Source: DASXPG01 sp035559335 (GTDB lineage Bacteria > Gemmatimonadota > Gemmatimonadetes > Gemmatimonadales > JACORV01). From it: 5,502 bases of DNA. Shown piece after piece: positions 1 to 5,502 of the stretch (position 1 is its first letter; the number at the start of each line of letters is the position of its first letter). The stretch covers positions 1 to 5,502 of the forward strand of contig DATMBH010000325.1 in NCBI GenBank assembly GCA_035559335.1, given 5' to 3'. The notes under the pieces were generated by a model. It had not been told where the DNA came from. It searched no databases and saw only the letters and a list, made by a program, of their open reading frames with translations. Position numbers and translations under genes: made by a program.

Positions 1-1308
1 GTTGATGGCCTCGAGCTTCTGCCGCAGTTCGGTGACCTCGGGGGGCGGGACCTGCGCCCCGATCCGCGCCCGGGCGCCCGCCTCGTCAATCACGTCGATC
101 GCCTTGTCGGGCAGGAACCGGTCCGTTATGTAGCGCTCCGACAACTTGGCCGCCGCGTCCAGCGCCTCGTCCGGAATGATGATGCGGTGGTGGTCCTCGT
201 AGCGCTTGCGCAGCCCCTTGAGGATCTCGATCGTCTCTTCCACCGTGGGCGGGTCCACGATCACAGTCTGGAACCACCGCTCCAGCGCCCCGTCCTTCTC
301 GATGTACTTGCGGTACTCGTTGAGAGTGGACGCGCCCACACACTGCAGCTCGCCGCGTGCCAAGGCCGGCTTCAGCATGTTGGAAGCGTCGATCGCGCCC
401 TCGGCAGCGCCCGCCCCGACCAGCGTGTGCAGCTCGTCGATGAACAGCACGATGTTACGGTTCTGGGCGATCTCGTTCATCACCGCCTTGAGCCGTTCCT
501 CGAACTGGCCCCGATACTTGGTCCCCGCAATCACTGCCGCCATGTCCAGCGCCAGCACGCGGTGATCCTTCAGCGCATCTGGGCACTGTCCCGAGGCGAT
601 CAGCTGGGCGAGACCCTCGACGATGGCCGTCTTGCCCACGCCCGGCTCGCCGATGAGCACCGGGTTGTTCTTCTTGCGGCGCGACAGCACCTCCATCACC
701 CGCTCGATTTCCTTGGTGCGCCCGATGGTCGGGTCCAGCTCACCGGCCGCAGCCAGCGCGGTCAGGTCGCGGCAGAAGTGATCCAGCGCCGGGGTCTTCG
801 ACTTCTTCTCGCCCTTCTGCGGCGCCGCTTGCGCAGGTGCGCCGGTTGCAGCTGGCTGCGGCGCCTCGCTGCCCAGCAGCCGCAGCGTCTCGGCGCGGGC
901 CTGCTCGAGGTTCACACCGACGTCGGTCAGGACCTGGGCTGCAATGCCCTTCTCCTCGCGCAGCAAGCCGAGCAGCAGGTGCTCGGTGCCGACGTAGGAG
1001 TGGTTCAGCTCGCGCGCCTCGCTCATCGCCAGCTCGAGCACCTTCTTCGCGCGCGAGGTGTACGGCAGATCGGGGCCGGCGGCCGCGCTCGCCTTCCCCT
1101 TCTTCACCGACTCCTCGATCTTCTGCTGGATTTCCTCGAGGTCCACGTTGAGGTTCGAGAGCACGGCAGCCGCCACGCCCTCGCCCTCACGAATCAACCC
1201 GAGCAGGATGTGCTCCGTGCCGACGTATTCGTGGTGCAGGCGGGCCGCCTCTTCGCGGGCCATCTGCAGAACCTTGCGGACGCGATCGGTGAAGTTGTAG
1301 CCGTTCAT
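1..1308 (-). CDS. clpC: ClpC, Hsp100 AAA+ unfoldase (N-terminal 436 residues; 3' end outside window)
   Basis: ATP-driven unfoldase that delivers substrates to the ClpP protease in the cytoplasm. The frame is open from the ATG at 1306-1308 to the window edge, giving 436 residues against about 810-850 for the family, so the second AAA+ domain and ClpP-binding loop are not visible. Two Clp-N repeats (about residues 4-70 and 80-147) each carry a GTEH motif; E32 and E109 align with the phosphoarginine-binding glutamates E32 and E106 of Bacillus ClpC. A low-complexity Ala/Pro/Lys linker follows (about 149-173). The first AAA+ domain has Walker A GEPGVGKT (220-227, K226), pore-loop-type YRGQFEERLK and Walker B LFIDE (D291, E292). 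The segment ends at the start of the middle domain. Oddity: the usual ERRFQ reads ERWFQ, with W345 in the second arginine-finger position. The start is supported by a GAGG seven bases upstream and by alignment to family N-termini. ClpB and ClpA are less likely because of the McsAB neighbours and the ClpC-type N-domain. Confidence 0.96.
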   Translation of the reverse strand, partial: MNGYNFTDRVRKVLQMAREEAARLHHEYVGTEHILLGLIREGEGVAAAVLSNLNVDLEEIQQKIEESVKKGKASAAAGPDLPYTSRAKKVLELAMSEARELNHSYVGTEHLLLGLLREEKGIAAQVLTDVGVNLEQARAETLRLLGSEAPQPAATGAPAQAAPQKGEKKSKTPALDHFCRDLTALAAAGELDPTIGRTKEIERVMEVLSRRKKNNPVLIGEPGVGKTAIVEGLAQLIASGQCPDALKDHRVLALDMAAVIAGTKYRGQFEERLKAVMNEIAQNRNIVLFIDELHTLVGAGAAEGAIDASNMLKPALARGELQCVGASTLNEYRKYIEKDGALERWFQTVIVDPPTVEETIEILKGLRKRYEDHHRIIIPDEALDAAAKLSERYITDRFLPDKAIDVIDEAGARARIGAQVPPPEVTELRQKLEAIN

Positions 1309-1360
1309 TAACGAGCCTCGATCCCCTACTACCCCGTCCTGTTACGATGAACGCCGACCA
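1309..1360 (-). other. mcsB-clpC intergenic gap (52 bases)
   Basis: This is the only non-coding gap in the window. I looked on the minus strand for a sigma70-like -35/-10 pair, a heat-shock sigma32-type promoter, a CIRCE inverted repeat and a CtsR direct repeat, and recognised none. It contains the clpC Shine-Dalgarno and the 3' arm of a hairpin that spans the mcsB stop codon. Either clpC is co-transcribed with the upstream genes, or its promoter is of a type I cannot recognise or lies inside mcsB. Confidence 0.7.
1316..1319 (-). promoter_or_regulatory. Shine-Dalgarno (GAGG) for clpC
   Basis: The minus strand reads GAGG followed by seven bases and then ATG. The spacing is ideal and supports the clpC start chosen. 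Unlike the other genes here, clpC has its own independent initiation site not overlapping a preceding stop codon. Confidence 0.6.
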
Positions 1361-1371
1361 TTAGGCCGGCG
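1352..1371 (-). other. Hairpin over the mcsB stop codon
   Basis: On the minus-strand RNA, CGCCGGCC and GGUCGGCG can pair as an 8-bp stem with one G-U wobble around a UAAU loop; the loop contains the mcsB UAA stop. Two more wobble pairs could extend it. No U-run follows (the next bases are TTCATCG), so it is not a canonical intrinsic terminator. It may mark an mRNA processing or attenuation point between mcsB and clpC, or it may be chance in GC-rich sequence. Confidence 0.35.
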
Positions 1372-2443
1372 CCGCTTCCTCGTCCAGCACGCGACGCACG
1401 TAGCTGGCTCGAGCCGCGCGCAGTTCAGGATCCGATCCCGAGCGCTGCTGATCGAGCGCCGCCAGATGCGCCGGCTGCGTGTAAATCAGCAGCTTGTTGA
1501 GTGTGTATACCCGCAGCCCGGGAATCAGGTTCAGCCCGGCGCCCAGCCTCACCCCCGACAGCAGGTTCATGCACTCCTCGAACGACAGCGCCCGCGCGTG
1601 CCGCAACAGACCGTAGGCGCGCCAGACCTTGTCCTCGAGAATGGTCGGCGCATCGCGCAACAGGATCTGCCGCGCCTGCTGTTCGTATGCCACCACCTGC
1701 CGCACCAGCTTGCCCAGGTGGTCGAGCAGATCCTCCTCCGACTTCCCCAGCGTCGTCTGGTTGGACAGCTGGAAGAAGTTCCCCACCACTTCACTGCCCT
1801 CGCCATACAGGCCGCGGAACGTGAGCCCCACCTGGGTGAGACCCTGCAGCACCTTGGCGATTTCCTTGGTCAGGACCAGGCCGGGCAGGTGGATCAGTAC
1901 CGACGCCCGCATCCCGGTCCCGGCGTTCGTCGGGCACGCTGTAAGATAGCCGAACTCTCTATGGAAGGCGAAGGGCAGCAGCGCTCCCAGCTCGGCGTCC
2001 AGGCGCTCCAGAGCGGCATACGCCGGGCCCAGGGCAAAACCCGACCACAGCGTTTGGAGCCTGAGGTGGTCCTCCTCGTTCACCATTGCGCCGCTGGAAC
2101 CGGCCACATAGGTCGCCGTCCCGCTCGCGCCGGCGCGCTCCTGCGCCGCCGCCATCAGTTCCTTGCTGACCAGGTGACGCTCGTGCAGCAGCTGGCGCTC
2201 GGTCGCATCCAAATCGTCCATCAGGAACCGCACGCTGCCACGGGTGGAGCTCATGCGCCGCCAAGCATCATCGACCAGCTCCAGCACGCGCTGCCGGTCG
2301 GCCTCCGATGCGCGGCCCGCGAACGGCTCGGATGCGAGGTTGCGCGCCAGCCGAATCCGCGTCGAGAGCACGATGTCGGAGGACGGGCCGCTGGCGTCGA
2401 GCCAAGAGAGCCCGCCATCCGGGATCAGCGACAGGTCCATCAT
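1361..2443 (-). CDS. mcsB: McsB, protein-arginine kinase
   Basis: Phosphagen-kinase-fold enzyme that transfers phosphate from ATP to arginine side chains, making pArg tags read by ClpC. Its 360 residues match the usual length of about 350-365. Visible family motifs in order: nucleotide-binding STRIRLARN (27-35); catalytic NEEDH (122-126, with E123/E124 matching Bacillus E121/E122); GYLTACPTNAGTGMRAS with the conserved cysteine C170 (Bacillus C167); SNQTTLGKSEEDL (227-239); and a helical C-terminal domain with LEDKVWRAYG (269-278). These keep it apart from creatine/arginine kinases, which lack this C-terminal domain. Oddity: the C-terminal RDxxRA allosteric pArg-binding motif reads LRAARA (341-346), losing the first Arg and the Asp. 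The ATG overlaps the mcsA stop (ATGATG/TGA); the second ATG at 2438-2440 is an alternative start one codon in. An AGGG about seven bases before the first ATG is a modest ribosome site, so coupling to mcsA translation is likely. Confidence 0.96.
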   Translation of the reverse strand: MMDLSLIPDGGLSWLDASGPSSDIVLSTRIRLARNLASEPFAGRASEADRQRVLELVDDAWRRMSSTRGSVRFLMDDLDATERQLLHERHLVSKELMAAAQERAGASGTATYVAGSSGAMVNEEDHLRLQTLWSGFALGPAYAALERLDAELGALLPFAFHREFGYLTACPTNAGTGMRASVLIHLPGLVLTKEIAKVLQGLTQVGLTFRGLYGEGSEVVGNFFQLSNQTTLGKSEEDLLDHLGKLVRQVVAYEQQARQILLRDAPTILEDKVWRAYGLLRHARALSFEECMNLLSGVRLGAGLNLIPGLRVYTLNKLLIYTQPAHLAALDQQRSGSDPELRAARASYVRRVLDEEAAPA

Positions 2444-2946
2444 TCCAGCACCCTGATCTTGTCGCGCAACTCCGCCGCCAGCTCGAAGTTCTCGGCCTCC
2501 ACCGCCCGGCGCAGCTGTTCCTTCAACCTCGCCAGGTCCGTGTCGCGGTCGGCGCGGCGCGGTTTCCTGCCCTCGGGTGCCGCCGCGCCGTGATACGGCT
2601 CACCGGCGTGCACCGAGGAACCGTGCAGTCTGCGCAGCAGGTCCCTGAGGTGCGCCTCGAAGCTGTCGTAGCAGCGGGCGCAGCCCAGTCTGCCGGTGGC
2701 CCTGAAATCCGCCAGCGTGGCCCCACAGCCCTCGCAGGCAATGTCCACTCCCACCTCAGGGGCCGATCCCACCTTGCCAAGCGAGGCGAGGAAGTCGCCC
2801 AGTGGGAACTTCGCCACGGTGGCCCCGGTGTCCACGCCCTTCTCCGCGGCGCAAGGCTCGCACAGGTGCAGTGTGGTCACCTGGCTGTCCTGGATCTGCG
2901 TCAGGTGGATCACCGCATCGCGCTCGCCGCAGTTCTCGCACTTCAT
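2440..2946 (-). CDS. mcsA: McsA, UVR-domain zinc-finger activator of McsB
   Basis: Adaptor that in Firmicutes binds and activates McsB. The 168 residues contain two four-cysteine zinc modules: CENC (C3, C6) with CEPC (C29, C32), and CEGC (C71, C74) with CARC (C89, C92). All eight cysteines are present. Between them lies a hydrophobic LGDFLASLG stretch typical of the family. The C-terminus (about 137-168) is a UVR domain with the pattern LKEQLRRAVEAENFELAAEL followed by RDKIRVLE, as in UvrB/UvrC and ClpC middle regions. A basic/proline segment (about 120-135) separates the second zinc module from UVR. The ATG overlaps the lolD stop as TGATG, and a GGAGG ten bases upstream supports this start. 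It overlaps mcsB by four bases. Many annotations would call it 'UvrB/UvrC motif-containing protein'; adjacency to mcsB and the double zinc modules make McsA the better name. Confidence 0.93.
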   Translation of the reverse strand: MKCENCGERDAVIHLTQIQDSQVTTLHLCEPCAAEKGVDTGATVAKFPLGDFLASLGKVGSAPEVGVDIACEGCGATLADFRATGRLGCARCYDSFEAHLRDLLRRLHGSSVHAGEPYHGAAAPEGRKPRRADRDTDLARLKEQLRRAVEAENFELAAELRDKIRVLE

Positions 2947-3644
2947 CAGGACCCCACCTCCGCCGGCACCGGCACTAGACGGCCAGCCTCGAGCGACACC
3001 ACCCGGTCGGCGCGCGCGGCGAGCTGGCGGTTGTGGGTCACGATCACCACCGCCGTCTCGAGCTCGCGCGCCAGCCGGAAGAACAGCTCGGCAACCGCTT
3101 GCCCAGCCAGCAGGTCGAGGTTTCCGGTCGGCTCGTCCGCCAACACCAGGTCGGGATCGTGCACCAGCGCGCGCGCCACCGCGCAGCGCTGCTGCTCACC
3201 GCCTGACAGCGCGCCGGGCCGGTGCGTCATCCTGCCCGCGAGCCCCACCTCGGCCAGCATTCGCTCGGCCCGCTCCCTCGCCTCGCGCTCGCCGCTGCCG
3301 CAGATCCGCAGCGGCATCATCACGTTCTCCAGCGCGCTGAACTCGCGCAGCAGGTGGTGGAACTGGAACACGAACCCGAGACGCCGCGAGCGCAGCGCGG
3401 CCAGCCCCGCTTCGTCGAGCGAACCGTAGTGCACGCCGTCCAGCTCGATGTGCCCGGCCGTCGGCACATCGAGAGCGCCCAGAAGGTGCAGCAGCGTGCT
3501 CTTGCCCGAGCCGCTCGCGCCGACCACAGCCACCACCTCGCCACGCGAGACGCCCAGGTCCACGCCGGTCAGCACATCGAGCCATCCGGCGTCCCCTGAC
3601 GGGTAGCGCTTCCGCACGCCGCGGGCCTGGAGCAGGGCGCTCAT
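2946..3644 (-). CDS. lolD: LolD, ATPase subunit of the lipoprotein-releasing ABC transporter
   Basis: Cytoplasmic ATPase that powers release of lipoproteins from the inner membrane toward the LolA carrier. At 232 residues it is the normal family size. All ABC motifs are intact: A-loop region KRYPSG, Walker A GASGSGKST (42-50, K48), Q-loop FVFQFHHLL (Q94), signature LSGGEQQR (147-154), Walker B VLADEP with catalytic E171, D-loop GNLD and switch histidine H204 (VTHN). The FQFHHLL, EFSALENVMMPLRI and EPTGNLD segments are typical of LolD within the MacB/LolD/FtsE group. Its start overlaps the permease stop as ATGA, and no good Shine-Dalgarno is seen (the nearest GAGG is 13 bases away), so it probably relies on translational coupling with the permease. 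FtsE or a MacB-type exporter is possible from the ATPase alone, but the LolC/E-type partner makes LolD most likely. Confidence 0.92.
   Translation of the reverse strand: MSALLQARGVRKRYPSGDAGWLDVLTGVDLGVSRGEVVAVVGASGSGKSTLLHLLGALDVPTAGHIELDGVHYGSLDEAGLAALRSRRLGFVFQFHHLLREFSALENVMMPLRICGSGEREARERAERMLAEVGLAGRMTHRPGALSGGEQQRCAVARALVHDPDLVLADEPTGNLDLLAGQAVAELFFRLARELETAVVIVTHNRQLAARADRVVSLEAGRLVPVPAEVGS
2957..2961 (-). promoter_or_regulatory. Shine-Dalgarno (GGAGG) for mcsA, inside lolD
   Basis: GGAGG lies ten bases before the mcsA ATG, within the final codons of lolD. It supports the start at 2946 and suggests that mcsA can initiate strongly on its own as well as by reinitiation after the lolD stop. 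Confidence 0.6.
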
Positions 3645-4894
3645 TCGTGCCGTATCGCCTCGACCGGCGTGAGCGCGGCCGCCCGCCGCGACGGATACAC
3701 CGTGGCCAGCGCCGCGATCCCGAGGCTGGCCGCCAGTATCAGGACCACGTCCACGGCAGCGAGGTCCACCGGCAGATGGTCAATGAAATACACCGACGGA
3801 TCGAGCGCGATCAGGCGCCTGCGGTCCAGCAAAGCGCCCAGCGCCAGGCCGCCCGCAGCCCCCAGCGCGGTGCCGACCACGCCCACGAATACACCCTGCG
3901 CCACGAAGATCCTGCGGATGCCGCGCGAGGTCATGCCCATGGCGCGCAGGATCCCGATCTCCCGGGTACGGTCGTGCACGGCCATGGTCAGCGTGCTCAC
4001 GATGTTGAACGCCGCCACCAGCACGATCAGCAGCAGGATCACAGACATCGCCAACTTCTCGAGTTTGAGCGCGGAGAACAGCTGGCGGTTCTGCTCCTGC
4101 CAGTCCACCGTGCGGTACGGGAAACCGAGCCGCTCCCGCACCCGCTCGGCCACCGCAGCCACGCGCCAGGGGTCCGACACCCTTAGCTCGATGCCGCTGA
4201 CCGAGGTGTCCAGACCCGCAAACCGCTGCGCCAGCTCGCGGCTCATCAGCAGGTACTTGTTGTCGTACTCGTACATCCCGGTCTCGAAGACCCCGGTTAC
4301 CTCGAAGCGCCAGTAGCGCGGAGCGAAAGTGCCAAGCGCGCGATTGAAGCTCGAGCCGGCGGGCGAAACCACGGTCACGATCGTGCCCGGATATGCCGAC
4401 AGCCGCTCGGAAAGTCTGCGACCCAACACCACGCCTCCCTCGACATCGGGGGTCGTGGGCGCGAACCTCAGGTCCCCGCTCACGAACGACTGCGGCAGCG
4501 AAGTGACCGACGCGCTGCCGGTGTCGGTCTCGATGCCGATCACGGCGGCACCCTCGACGTAGTCGTGGCCGGCACTCACCAGACCCTCGGACAGCACGAA
4601 CGGAGCGGCGGCCACGACGCCCTCGAGTCCACGCAGCTCGGCGATCACGCGCCTCCAGTCGTCCAGCCGCAGCCCCTCGCCGTAGGTGAGAACCCTGAGA
4701 TGTGGGTTGGCGACCAGGATCTTCTCGCGCAGGTCCTTCTGGAGCCCGCTCATCACGCCGGTTACCACGATCAGCGCCATGACTCCCAGGGCGATGCCGG
4801 CCGTGGCGATCAGCGTTATGAGCGAGACGAACCGCGAGCCGCGCCTGCTGCGCAGGTACCGGGACGCGATCCACCACTCCACGCTTCGGGCCAT
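3641..4894 (-). CDS. lolC: LolC/LolE-family lipoprotein-release permease
   Basis: Inner-membrane subunit that extracts lipoproteins for transfer to the outer membrane. The 417 residues (family about 400-415) show the LolC/E plan: N-terminal WWIASRYLRSRRGSRF, a first membrane helix (about 22-46), a large periplasmic domain (about 47-278), then three helices (about 280-304, 330-355, 378-400). The cytoplasmic coupling segment EIGILRAMGMTSRGI (312-326) and the C-terminal YPSRRAAALTPVEAIRHE are hallmarks of LolC/E and FtsX/MacB permeases. I chose the ATG at 4892-4894, not the longer in-frame opening to 5146, because the extra residues are Arg/Gly-rich, lie antiparallel-free inside lysS in another frame, and lack family similarity; a GGAGG sits four bases before the chosen ATG. 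It overlaps the lysS stop (TGATG) and the lolD start (ATGA). Only one permease gene is seen, so it may work as a homodimer or pair with a paralogue elsewhere; C versus E cannot be decided. Confidence 0.92.
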   Translation of the reverse strand: MARSVEWWIASRYLRSRRGSRFVSLITLIATAGIALGVMALIVVTGVMSGLQKDLREKILVANPHLRVLTYGEGLRLDDWRRVIAELRGLEGVVAAAPFVLSEGLVSAGHDYVEGAAVIGIETDTGSASVTSLPQSFVSGDLRFAPTTPDVEGGVVLGRRLSERLSAYPGTIVTVVSPAGSSFNRALGTFAPRYWRFEVTGVFETGMYEYDNKYLLMSRELAQRFAGLDTSVSGIELRVSDPWRVAAVAERVRERLGFPYRTVDWQEQNRQLFSALKLEKLAMSVILLLIVLVAAFNIVSTLTMAVHDRTREIGILRAMGMTSRGIRRIFVAQGVFVGVVGTALGAAGGLALGALLDRRRLIALDPSVYFIDHLPVDLAAVDVVLILAASLGIAALATVYPSRRAAALTPVEAIRHE

Positions 4895-5502
4895 CAGTCC
4901 TCCGGCCGCAGCGCCGGGAACAGCAGCACGTCCCGGATCGAGCGCTCCCCGGTCACCAGCATCGTGAGCCGGTCTATTCCGACTCCCAGGCCGCCGGTCG
5001 GCGGCATGCCGTACTCGAGAGCGCGCAGGTAGTCCTCGTCCACCTGCTGGGCTTCCTCGTCTCCCTTCTCGCGCAGCGCCGCCTGCGCCTCGAACCGTGA
5101 GCGCTGGTCGTCGGGATCGTTCAGCTCGCTGAACGCGTTGGCGCACTCCATGCCGTCGATGAACAGCTCGAAGCGTTCGGCGAACCGGCTGTCGCCGCGC
5201 TTGGGCTTGGCCAGCGGCGAGAGCTCGATCGGATAGTCCAGCACGAACACCGGCTGCTCGAGGTGCGGCTCCACCGCGGCGCCGAAGAGCTGATCCAGTA
5301 GCCTGCCGCGTCCCAGCCGCTCGTCGGGCTCGATGCCGCGTTCCCGCAGCGCCGCGCCCAGCGCGGAAATGTCGGCGGTGCCCACGTCCACGCCGGTGCG
5401 CTCGAGCGTGACCTCCGCATAACTGACGCGCCGGAACGGGGAGCGCAGCTCGATCTGGCCGCGGCGTCCGGGCACGGTGTGCGAGCCGGTCACCGCGACC
5501 GC
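4894..5502 (-). CDS. lysS: Lysyl-tRNA synthetase, class II (C-terminal 202 residues; 5' end outside window)
   Basis: Charges tRNA-Lys with lysine in the cytoplasm. The frame is open from the window edge to TGA at 4894-4896, covering about the last 40% of a protein that is usually near 490-510 residues; the anticodon-binding domain and motifs 1 and 2 lie outside. Visible catalytic-domain landmarks: the SPFRRVSYAEV segment, then YPIELSPLAK (fragment residues about 90-99), the substrate-site helix ECANAFSELNDPDDQ (about 119-133), and motif 3 GLGVGIDRLTML (about 171-182, with its ATP-binding arginine), followed by SIRDVLLFPALRPED. These distinguish LysRS from AspRS and AsnRS. The GTG at 5491-5493 is an internal valine codon, not the start. 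The stop overlaps the permease ATG, placing lysS at the head of, or within, the same transcription unit. Confidence 0.96.
   Translation of the reverse strand, partial: AVAVTGSHTVPGRRGQIELRSPFRRVSYAEVTLERTGVDVGTADISALGAALRERGIEPDERLGRGRLLDQLFGAAVEPHLEQPVFVLDYPIELSPLAKPKRGDSRFAERFELFIDGMECANAFSELNDPDDQRSRFEAQAALREKGDEEAQQVDEDYLRALEYGMPPTGGLGVGIDRLTMLVTGERSIRDVLLFPALRPED
4899..4903 (-). promoter_or_regulatory. Shine-Dalgarno (GGAGG) for the LolC/E permease, inside lysS
   Basis: GGAGG falls in the last codons of lysS (encoding Pro-Glu-Asp before TGA), four bases before the permease ATG. The spacing is a little short but, with the TGATG overlap, it decides the permease start against the upstream in-frame alternatives. 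Confidence 0.55.

Noticed and set aside
187..1311. Long plus-strand open frame (about 374 codons) opposite clpC
   Set aside because: It is the complement of clpC in GC-rich DNA. Its translation is Arg/Leu/His/Gln-rich with no recognisable domain, while the opposite strand encodes an intact ClpC.
1309..1360. CIRCE, CtsR box or heat-shock promoter ahead of clpC
   Set aside because: No matching inverted or direct repeat, and no convincing -35/-10 pair, could be found by eye in the 52-base gap.
1466..2593. Long plus-strand open frame opposite mcsB and the end of mcsA
   Set aside because: Low-complexity, Arg/Gln/His-rich translation with no family motif; it spans the junction of two clearly real minus-strand genes.
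2308..3429. Long plus-strand open frame opposite mcsB, mcsA and lolD
   Set aside because: It runs across three conserved minus-strand genes and has no domain or plausible ribosome site context; a compositional shadow.
4895..5146. 84-residue N-terminal extension of the LolC/E permease
   Set aside because: The extra residues are Arg/Gly/Ala-rich and out of frame within lysS. The family N-terminus begins at MARSVEWW, preceded by GGAGG and overlapping the lysS stop.
5491..5493. GTG as a lysS start codon
   Set aside because: The frame stays open to the window edge, and the fragment begins in the middle of the class II catalytic domain, so this is an internal valine.
1..5502. Mobile element, CRISPR array, phage or defence system, tRNA or rRNA
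   Set aside because: No terminal inverted repeats, transposase or integrase motifs, regularly spaced repeats or RNA gene landmarks were seen; essentially all sequence is taken up by conserved housekeeping genes.

Overview
This is a very GC-rich bacterial segment in which every supportable gene lies on the minus strand. In transcription order (right to left) the genes are: the C-terminal part of lysS (class II lysyl-tRNA synthetase), a LolC/LolE-family lipoprotein-release permease, the LolD ATPase, McsA (zinc-finger/UVR activator), McsB (protein-arginine kinase), and the N-terminal 436 residues of ClpC (Hsp100 unfoldase). Both outer genes run off the window.

The first five genes are packed end to end. 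All four junctions are ATGA or TGATG stop/start overlaps, so they read as one translationally coupled operon. The only gap is 52 bases between mcsB and clpC. It holds a short Shine-Dalgarno for clpC and a compact hairpin over the mcsB stop, but no recognisable promoter, CIRCE element or CtsR box.

Functionally the window joins three jobs: charging tRNA-Lys; LolCDE-type lipoprotein extraction from the inner membrane, which implies a diderm cell; and the phosphoarginine (pArg) degradation pathway best known from Firmicutes. In that pathway McsA activates McsB, McsB marks proteins with phosphoarginine, and the ClpC N-domain recognises the mark and feeds substrates to ClpP. The Firmicute version is ctsR-mcsA-mcsB-clpC. 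Here no ctsR is present, and lysS-lolC-lolD occupies the upstream position. Lol genes next to mcsAB-clpC, with high GC, suggest a Gemmatimonadota-like or related diderm. That assignment is inference from gene content, not from a search.

The window looks like a conserved housekeeping/proteostasis locus rather than a mobile or defence island. I see no tRNA, rRNA, insertion sequence, CRISPR array or phage gene. The points most worth a second look are residue-level: a tryptophan in place of the second arginine of the usually conserved ERRFQ arginine-finger motif in ClpC, and a degenerate form of the C-terminal RDxxRA pArg-sensing motif in McsB. By contrast, the two pArg-binding glutamates of the ClpC N-domain are retained.
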